Below, one piece after another: positions 56,511 to 64,000 of a stretch of 64,000 nucleotides of DNA (the stretch's first letter is position 1; the number at the start of each line of letters is the position of its first letter). This DNA comes from Cydia pomonella (taxonomy: Eukaryota > Arthropoda > Insecta > Lepidoptera > Tortricidae). The notes below the pieces were generated by a model that was given only the letters and a program-made list of their open reading frames with translations, was not told where the DNA came from and did not search any database. Where the stretch lies: contig NC_084725.1 of the NCBI RefSeq assembly GCF_033807575.1, forward strand, positions 10,947,001-11,011,000, written 5' to 3'. The position numbers and the translations under genes are program-made.

Positions 56511-57803
56511 TAAGGTACCCGGGTCCAATTTAAGTTACGCATGGCGTTTTCTATATAAAGCTTCCGATTTGATCCCTATCTATGCTCAGCGAAAATTAAG
56601 TTTTGGAGAAATTATACTGTAAATATTTTTTAAATACTAGGCACTCTCACAAGGCATAGAAAAACAAAGAATACGATGGAAATATTTGCCGCGATGAGGT
56701 AAGTTTAGTTGTTATAGCGGACTAGGTGTACCAGAACCAGAACCGTTAGATAAAATCTCGCGCGAGAGGAGAATTTTCCCCAAAATTTTAGGTATGAGTG
56801 ATTGACAGTCCTTTTTTTACAAGTCTCCATAACAGCGTAATCACGCATAGATAATAAGCTTGCGATATTAAGATTTTAAGATAACCTGTCTGGTTTCACA
56901 CAATATCAATTTACTGTAGATCTGCGCTTGATCATTAACCACCCACGGGCGCGTTTTGTTGATTCGGGTAATAAAATGATTAAGAATTTATTATAAGCAT
57001 TAGTAACTATAGCAGAACCCGATTTGATCCCGTTTAATACGATTTCTCGCGTAATATGTCACACTGGCCCCTGAAATTGATTTACACGATTTGCTTTTTG
57101 TTTAAGCAGATTTCGAAATTCTTTATATTTTCGATATCGGAGAAACTATCTATCTAGATTCTAAGGAAAACATTGTTTTCTAGTTCTCGGCAATACCTAT
57201 CCGTTATATTTTGTGTTTTTTTTTAATGAACGAACGAATGTGTGTGCATAAAATGACAGTTCGATTTACTATCCAATCTTGCTTTTATACGAAAATGACA
57301 AATCCGTCCAATAATTTGGGCCAATCGTACTGCCTTGGTATCTTAAGAAGGTGAATATATTCTTCTCGCTTACGGAAGCCGCTTCTAAAAGTTGTGCGAT
57401 AAGGACAACGCAAGGTAAGGCGAAAAATTCTGCGTAAAACTCTCAAAAAACAATGCCTCGTAATTGTCTGTTTCGTCCTCCAAAACCTAACCAAATGTAA
57501 CGAAACTTTGAGATCTAAATGGCAATGAAATTATCTGTGTCGGACTGTTTTGTTTTTTAGGCTAATTGATGTCAGTTTTGATTTTTGAATACCATGCTTC
57601 TTTGCGGCCTAGTAAATAAGGCCGTTTTTGCGAATATTTGAAGTGCACTAGCGCCCTAAGAAACAAAAGTATCAAAAAAAGCAAAACATTCCGACACAGA
57701 TATTAATAATAATAATCTTTGTTGAAAAAATTATCGCTCCAGCTTCAAAAATCACGGAGGAAACAGTCGAGTACGCTTATATGGAGTAATGACCACTCCT
57801 GTT

Positions 57804-57960
57804 GTCTCTTAAGGGCCTAGCCAAGATGATAATCGTTGACAGAAAACGCCAATCCACACTTAAATACTGTAGAAATATATCACGTTACTACTTTTCGCTG
57901 AATCTGTCATCTCGATACATGTTTTCTTTACGATTATCACCTTGTCTAGGCCCCTTGAGA
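57804..57960. mobile_element. Foldback MITE
   Basis: Arms tctcttaagggcctagccaa and (reverse) tctcaaggggcctagacaag, then 'gataatcgt' in both. Confidence 0.65.
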
Positions 57961-58283
57961 TTTACAAAAAGGTTCACCTACTTTTGACCTAATTTCTCCG
58001 ATTTCTTCCACAACGTGCTCGCCCTAGTTACACGAGTAATCGTATAATGATAATATTTTATGCGAAATTTACGAGTCCATGAGATAAATCGCTCGGAAAA
58101 CTTTTTACGTGCACCATAAACGGTATTTAACTTTAACGGGACGATTAGCATTTTAAGTTAATGAGCTAATTTCGAGATTAACAGTATAAGTTACTTTTGT
58201 TGTAGGACTTAATAAAATAGCAATAACAGTTAAAGCTACTTTGATAATAGACTTTGTAAGTTTACTGTTCTTTTTAAACGTTA

Positions 58284-58545
58284 TAAATAAATAAATATTA
58301 TAGGACATTATTACACAAATTGACTAAGTCCCACAGTAAACTCAATAAGGCTTGTGTTGAGGGTACTTAGACAACGATATATATATTATATACATATTTA
58401 TAAATACTTAAATACATAGAAAACACCCATGACTCAGGAACAAATATCCATGCTCATCACACGAATAAATGCCCTTACCAGGATTTGAACCCGGGACCAT
58501 CAGCTTCGTAGGCAGTGTCACTACCCACTAGGCCAAACCGGTCGT
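58284..58545 (-). mobile_element. SINE-C, full length
   Basis: Minus-strand copy with an aataaataaatatt end and a well-kept tRNA head (aggatttgaacccgggacc, then 'acccactaggccaaaccggt'). Confidence 0.85.
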
Positions 58546-58597
58546 TATAAGTATTGAAACAATAACAGGTACTTGAGCATAATGCCCCGAGTAATGT

Positions 58598-59019
58598 TTA
58601 ACGGCCCGATTCGAAGAATGAGATACGATAAGTTCTGGTTATTTTAAAACATCAAATACTAACAGGTACACATAAGAATGTAAACTAAAACTAAAATATG
58701 ACTAAATTAAATCTAAAATAAATCTAAAAATGGCCCCTGCGGCGTAGTACCGAAGACGCTGGCAGCATTTCCTCGCTGGATCGTTCGACTGATGCGTTGA
58801 GCGAGGAATTAAATATGAATAGTTCTGGTTTAGATAAGTTTTCATTTAGATATCGTTTGTATGTCGTATAATTGACAGAAGCAGCTCGATTCGGGCAACC
58901 AATGTCACTTTGACGTTAGAAATATCGTAGATAGATCTTATTGGGTTTAGTTATCGATCTTTTAAAGATCTTCCCAAGATCTTAAACGTGTCTTAATCAT
59001 TCTTCGAATCGGGCCGTAA
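58598..59019. mobile_element. Inverted-repeat element split by LINE-K
   Basis: Ends taacggcccgattcgaagaa and (reverse) ttacggcccgattcgaagaa. The LINE-K fragment 58641-58820 is inserted with a 10-bp duplication. Without it the element is about 230 bp. Confidence 0.7.
58641..58820 (-). mobile_element. LINE-K 3' fragment inserted inside a MITE
   Basis: The minus strand reads FLAQRISRTIQRGNAASVFG to a stop, matching the family C-terminus (YFAQRISIAIQRGNAACLLG). The target duplication agttctggtt is at 58631-58640 and 58821-58830. It interrupts the inverted-repeat element 58598-59019. Confidence 0.75.
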
Positions 59020-59720
59020 ATCATTTATGGTTTATGTTTGCCACGAAACACGCTCCGAGCGATTTACTCACGGCGATGGCAACGTCAGCGTCAAGCGAAA
59101 TCGCTTTAAGGCCTTTGAGCGTTTTTTTTTTCATGGCCATATAGGAACAGTGCGAGTCGGAGCGTCAGCCATCTTGTAGCCTATATTAGAAACTTAAAAT
59201 TTCCTTCAGTTCAGGCTCGCTCTCTTGCGGGTTGTGGGTTCTGGCATCTTGTGGCCTAAATCGAAAACCTAACCCCCTAAGGCCCAAGATCCTACCTATA
59301 GTACTTATTCAGTTCAAAGAGATTTAAATCATTATCAATTGGAACAGAGTTTCATTTACTTTGTTTCGTTCAATTTTCAAACGGAGCAAAATCAACTCTA
59401 TTCCCTGCATTATAGGTTGAAATTCCAGTGTCAAATATTGGATTTTTCGTTTGTATGGCTGGGCCTTAGGAGGTTAAGTTTGACATTTTCATTTCGCACC
59501 AATAAACAAGAGGCTATTGTGTTGCCCCCTGCAGTTCAACAATACTCTCTATAATTTTTTCTTTGTCGTTCTTTGACGCTCTGCACTGCGTATTGCGTCA
59601 CGTTCTGTAAGAATGTTCCTAATTCCTTTACACTTGTACGCAGCGGTACATCAAATCCGTCGGGAAAGCCAGAGCTTGCTTTTTCTTTTTCTTTAAAACT
59701 TATAGACTTTGACTTAAAAT
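59020..59720. other. Unassigned stretch
   Basis: No repeat partner or coding sign. A 71-codon + frame at 59339 lacks any signature. Confidence 0.3.
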
Positions 59721-60128
59721 CAGTGTTGCTAGGCGTACGATAATTATCGCACATAATATACGGCTCCGGTACGATGTACGTTCCAAAGAGCATTATCGTA
59801 CGCAAAAGCACAATAATTTCAGCCCTTGGACGATGCCACCCAAAAAGTCTAGTATTTGAAAAAAAATATGACACTTTCCCTTAGAAATAGGCTAAAATTA
59901 GCATATTCGGCTCCTTGGTGTAAGTCAAAATTGACGAAATATTCTGTAAACCGTTCGGATCTGTCACAAAAATACACAAATATGAAACTTATTTTTGCGC
60001 AATTTTGACGGAAATTGGTTTTTTTCTTTGATCGTATATTGGAAAAAGCTTATTTTGCAAGCAATTTTTGGAGTACAGTCTTTTTGATAGACGGACGATA
60101 ATTCTCTTCCGCACACCTGGTAACACTG
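59721..60128 (-). mobile_element. DNA element with 19-bp inverted ends, copy 2
   Basis: The same element as 16806-17166 in opposite orientation, about 50 bp longer, with ends 'cagtgttgctaggcgtacg' and (reverse) 'cagtgttaccaggtgtgcg'. Confidence 0.75.
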
Positions 60129-60880
60129 CTGTAAATAGGCAAGCCGGCAGATACTACGTTATATGAGTAACCTGCCACAGCTACTATATTTTCATACCAA
60201 AGCACATGACGCATCGAGATGAAAGTCTTCAATGTAACCATGACAATACATTTCTATATAAATCATCCTGACGCAGTGTGCGTGAAGCTGGAAACACCCT
60301 AAACGAGAAACTCAAGGGAGTGATGTTATATAAAATTGATTGCCTGAACATTCCCTTTCTTCTACTTCAATTTCCCTCTTGCACTTTTTACTCAAATGAA
60401 CGCAAGTTGGCGCTTTTCAACCTCACAAATTCAATAACAATCGGGACAATAGATTGGACACAATAGGAACTTTCGGCATCCTGCTTATCTTAAAATGACG
60501 TAAGTCTGGTTGAAATTCAATATGCTTAAGTCCTTTTGGAATTCGATGGAAACTTTACCCTACCGCCTGTTCTTTTCTTTCAAATTTGCTTAAAAGGGAT
60601 AGACTTAACAATTGCAATTGCATAATATATTGTATAGAAAACTTGTGTTTTTGAAGAAACTTAACTTGTTTTAGCAAACGGCCGTCAGCGACTTTTTAAT
60701 GCGTCGTCAGTTAGTAGGGACTTTAATGGTTGAGCCATAAAAATGTCTTCCATATTTATTATGTTGATTTCGCCATTATTAAGAGTGTGTTCGTAGAGCA
60801 TGACGTTGTTCGGTACTTGCTTTGAGTTAAGTGATAACTGGAATTTACAAATAACCACGATGGATTGCCGGGTGTTGACT
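60129..60880. other. Unassigned stretch
   Basis: Nothing supportable. A 62-codon frame (60278) has no homology sign. Confidence 0.3.
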
Positions 60881-61006
60881 TAAGGGGCCTACTTATTACC
60901 AGTTCGCCGGACGATATCGGCCTGTCAGTTATTCGCAAAAGCTGACAATCGCGAAAAACTGACAGGCCGAGATCGTCCGGCGAACTGGTAATCAGTGGGC
61001 CCCTTA
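60881..61006. mobile_element. MITE with 49-bp inverted arms
   Basis: Arms from taaggggcctacttattacc and (reverse) taaggggcccactgattacc, differing at about 3 of 49 positions, around a 28-bp centre. Confidence 0.8.
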
Positions 61007-61130
61007 GAGAGTGGTTAAACGCGTTTCATGGCTAATTCTTCATTAGCTGCACAATCTATCTATAGTTTAGTGCATGTAGAAAGCACAATGAAAAATATCA
61101 CGACTCTGACATGTTTAACATGACCTGCAG

Positions 61131-61254
61131 GGGCAGCATGGTTCCATTTTTATCATTTGTCACTATGCCCGTCACTTTCGCGCTTACATACATGTTAGAA
61201 CGTGACAGGAATGGTGACAAATGATAAAGAGCAGGCCATCTTAGCCCTACTGGA
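61131..61254 (-). mobile_element. MITE, copy 2 (partner at 37.8 kb)
   Basis: From 'ggcagcatggttccattttt' to 'catcttagccctactgg'; reverse of 37834-37959. Confidence 0.7.
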
Positions 61255-61469
61255 ACCAATTTGTTACTGCAGTTACTAATGTTAGTAAAATGTCTAGTCC
61301 CCGATAATAATATTTTCAAATGTGAAATGTTAACACTAATGTTAAAATCTAATTTTATTCACTTTATTTTAACCTGTTAACCATTTATAAAATTACGTAT
61401 GGGCAAATGCCCTTACATACCTACCTACATAAATCATTTATTTTCGTGGTTAAACTGAAATTACATACA

Positions 61470-61750
61470 GAAATATATAAATAAATATTATAGGACATTA
61501 TCATCATATAATATATTTAGGACATCATCGAAATAGATTATATTAATTAGTTGTAGGTATTTATTGGTTTGTTTATATTGTACACTAACTTAGATATATA
61601 GGTAGATAAATAATAATTGTTGTATGTATGGACTAACACTATATGAGTGTTTTAGCTCGAAATAAAATGATTTCAATTTCAATTTTTCAATTATTACACA
61701 AATTGACTAAGTCCCACAGGCTCAATAAGGCTTGTGTTTGTGTTGATACA
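61470..61750 (-). mobile_element. SINE-C tail part split by a LINE tail
   Basis: SINE-C pieces at 61470-61500 and 61688-61750 ('acacaaattgactaagtccc', 'ctcaataaggcttgtgtt') are separated by a LINE 3' tail. The head side is cut off by repeat E at 61757. Confidence 0.65.
61500..61690 (+). mobile_element. LINE 3' tail inserted into a SINE-C
   Basis: 'tatggactaacactatatga', 'cgaaataaaatgatttcaat' and a tttcaatttcaattt tail. It resembles the 3' UTR of the LINE at 40.2 kb and splits the SINE-C copy 61470-61750. Confidence 0.5.
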
Positions 61751-61756
61751 TATAAC

Positions 61757-62458
61757 AAAAAAACCGGCCAAGAGCATGTCGGGCCACGCTCAGTGTAGGG
61801 TTCCGTAGTTACTCTTCCGTCACAATAAGCTAAACTGGAGCTTAAAGTATAGTAAATAGTTAACCAAGGGATGAAACGGTACCTTTCACCCGAGTTAAAC
61901 AAATAGGCAAATTTACATAATCAGTATCTAATTAAAGTAAGTCTTTTTACTATGAAGGGAAAACTTTTTGCAATAACTCAAAAACAGCTAAACTGATCAT
62001 GTCCGCTTTAGTTTTCATTTAATGTCTTTCTTAAGCTCTACTTCCACGATTTTTTTCATATTTTTTGGACCTATGGTTCAAAAGTTAGAGGGGGGGGGGA
62101 CACATTTTTTTTTTCTTTCGGAGCGATTATCTCCGAATATATTCACTTTATCAAAAAATGTTTCTTGAAAACCCCTATTAGTTTTGAAAGACCTTTCCAA
62201 CGATACCCCACATTCTAAGGTTGAAGCGAAAAAAAAAATCACGCCCACTTTACGTGTAGGGGTTGTACCCTAAAAAAAATAAAATTTTAAATTTTATTCT
62301 ACGACTTTGTCGGCTTTATTGATTTATATATCCATGCCAAATTTCAGCTTTCTAGCACTAACGACCACGGAGCAAAGCCTCGGACAGACAGACAGACAGA
62401 CGGACATGGCGAAACTATAAGGGTTCCGTTTTATGCCATTTGGCTACGGAACCCTAAA
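61757..62458. repeat. Repeat E, about 700-bp copy
   Basis: From aaaaaccggccaagagcatg to 'catttggctacggaacccta'. It contains a G-tract (62090), a cagacagacagacagacgg stretch and no long frame. Confidence 0.7.
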
Positions 62459-63387
62459 AAGACTAAAACAAATTAGCACATTTCTAAGTGCTATGTCTTT
62501 TCTGAGCAACTGAATTGTTATTTTCTATAAGTGAAAACTGTGTTAGCTAATGTAATATATTTACTGACTTACCATTACGTGTAATATTCGCTGTTTGTAA
62601 CAACAAAAAAAATTAACATTCAAGAGTAAAAAACAAAAACATTCTCGAGACGATGTGACAATGCTATTAGTCTCTGCTAATACCTATTTATTTTGTAATC
62701 GATTAGGCCTCGATTTAGCGACATTCAATTACGTCAAATTGTCCAAACTTTTTCAACCTGATTGATCATTTTAATTGAGAAAACATTTCAACACCGGGTT
62801 TTGGACGTAACCGCTATGTTTTTAAGATAACTTTTGGCATTTTAACGCTAGGGAACTTGGTGTTGGGTTTCAAAGCTAATTGGGATTAAACAAAACGTGT
62901 TTTTGTTTACCTAATATGACTGATTGCTTTGTTATGGAATAACCTCCGGTATTTGAGTTGCGAATGAATATGTAGTATCTGAAATACTGGGGGCCTAGAT
63001 TTTAAAGACGAAAGATACTGATTTTTTATTTTCTAAACAAAACTTTTTTAAATCACTATTTATTAAAAAAATGTGTATTGTATAACATTCAAAGCTGCAG
63101 TCGGGGTATATTTACAGAGAAGGAATTACTTTCAGTGACATGTCAGATAAGTGTATTTAAGTCATATGAACCGTTTTTTTGAAGTCCAAAATTACCAAAA
63201 TCTGGTTTTGCACGGGTTAAAACCTTAACAAGTACACCCAAATCTTCTTCAAGAATCACTCAATTGATAGGTGAAAACCGCATAAAAATCTGTTCAGTAT
63301 TTTTTGAGTTTATCGCGTAAATACGGACATACAGGCAGACTGACGCGGTGGGGACTTTGTTTTATAAATTGTATAATTCAATTCAAT
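62459..63387. other. Unassigned AT-rich stretch
   Basis: Low-information AT-rich DNA between repeat E and repeat G. No feature supported. Confidence 0.3.
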
Positions 63388-63600
63388 TTTTTTTTATACT
63401 ACGTCGGTGGCAATCAAGCATACGGCCCGCCTGATGGTATGCAGTCTCCGTAGCCGATGTACGCCTGCAACTTCGGGAGTTACATGCGCTTTGCCGACCC
63501 TAACACTCCGCACCCTCGTTGAGGCAGGAACACAATATGAGTAGGATCTAGTGTTATTTGGCTGCGGTTATCTGTATGGTGGAGGTAATTCAGACATAAT
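63388..63600 (-). mobile_element. Repeat G
   Basis: Third copy on the same strand: 'actacgtcggtggcaatcaa', 'gcatacggcccgcctgatgg', then the 'agtgttatttggctgcggtt' part. A further 27-bp scrap of its end lies at 323-349. Confidence 0.65.
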
Positions 63601-63976
63601 AACCCCATATTATTTGTTACTAATACAATAAAATTAAACTTAATATACTAATGTATGTCGTGACAGTCTCTCGCTGAAAATTAGCTTACTTTTATGTATT
63701 CACATCTTAATCTCCGTCCAGCCGGACTTAGTAAACATAACCTCGAAGATTAAACTGTCAGCGTAACTAAGGAAACTCGGAAAGTATTCACTCGACGATA
63801 GCAATTACCATAATCCCGGTAAGAACAATTCACGGAACTTTGTTACGATCAAGCACAGGAGTCACGTGAATTATAACAAGTACTTCGTTTGAGTAATAGC
63901 TGTAGATTGAAGTAATCAGGTTTCATCATCGTAAAGGTATCTAATGACGATCATTAGGGAATATGAATATGAGGCT

Positions 63977-64000
63977 TTATAAATAAATAAATAAATATTA
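63977..64000 (-). mobile_element. Start of a SINE-C tail at the window edge
   Basis: The last bases, ataaataaataaatatta, match the (aaat)n end seen at the start of other minus-strand SINE-C copies. The rest lies outside the window. Confidence 0.4.

Larger units (their letters stand above)
55234..57803. other. Presumed intron, mostly unassigned
   Basis: Apart from the RTE tail (55.7 kb) and repeat G (56.3 kb), only AT-rich sequence and short chance frames are visible. No acceptor followed by a coding-like segment was found. Confidence 0.3.

Noticed and set aside
37779..61319. Apparently conserved peptide (about 43 residues) between frames at 37.8 kb (+) and 61.1-61.3 kb (-)
   Set aside because: Both frames lie in two copies of the same MITE (37834-37959 and 61131-61254); the similarity comes from the DNA repeat.
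1..64000. CRISPR arrays, operons, riboswitches, bacterial insertion sequences
   Set aside because: Nothing of this kind is visible. The regular array at 38.3 kb is a satellite without spacers.

Overview
This looks like AT-rich nuclear DNA from a moth or butterfly (Lepidoptera). The evidence is the repeat content: tRNA-headed SINEs with the 'cagcagtgggacgtatatagg' type tail, CR1-, RTE- and other LINE tails ending in short A/T-rich repeats, a Ty1/copia element primed by initiator tRNA-Met, and many short inverted-repeat DNA elements (MITEs). There are no bacterial-style operons and almost no long open frames outside transposons. The species cannot be named from this window. Repeat names used here (SINE-A, SINE-B, SINE-C, LINE-K, repeat E, repeat G) are local labels, not database names.

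One host gene can be proposed, on the + strand. A first coding exon at 24651-24693 encodes a signal peptide and ends in a strong donor in phase 1. A second, independent first coding exon at 37038-37080 has the same 43-nt coding length, a different signal peptide, the same phase and its own TATA box. Both fit an internal exon at 53255-53390, which has a clear acceptor, a clear donor and GC-rich codons. The reading is a secreted or type I membrane protein with alternative promoters and alternative signal peptides. The next exon lies beyond what I can recognise. The two introns, about 28.6 kb and 16.2 kb, are full of transposons. I do not recognise the protein.

Layout: 1-24 kb holds SINEs, LINE 3' fragments and DNA elements, with a CR1-like LINE at 23.3-23.9 kb just upstream of the gene. 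24-53 kb is the gene's intronic region. It contains further LINE fragments, a 63-bp satellite of 11 full units (38.3-39.1 kb) that appears to have grown inside a DNA transposon, a LINE reverse-transcriptase fragment (40.2-41.0 kb), and a copia element (45.7-48.0 kb) with an intact gag-protease-integrase frame that is broken off before reverse transcriptase. 53-64 kb holds decayed copies of the 53.3-kb exon, many foldback elements and several layers of nested insertions.

Most other open frames in the window are chance frames or lie inside repeats. No CRISPR array, operon or intact non-coding RNA gene was seen. One tRNA-like sequence (9.1 kb) looks like a SINE head.
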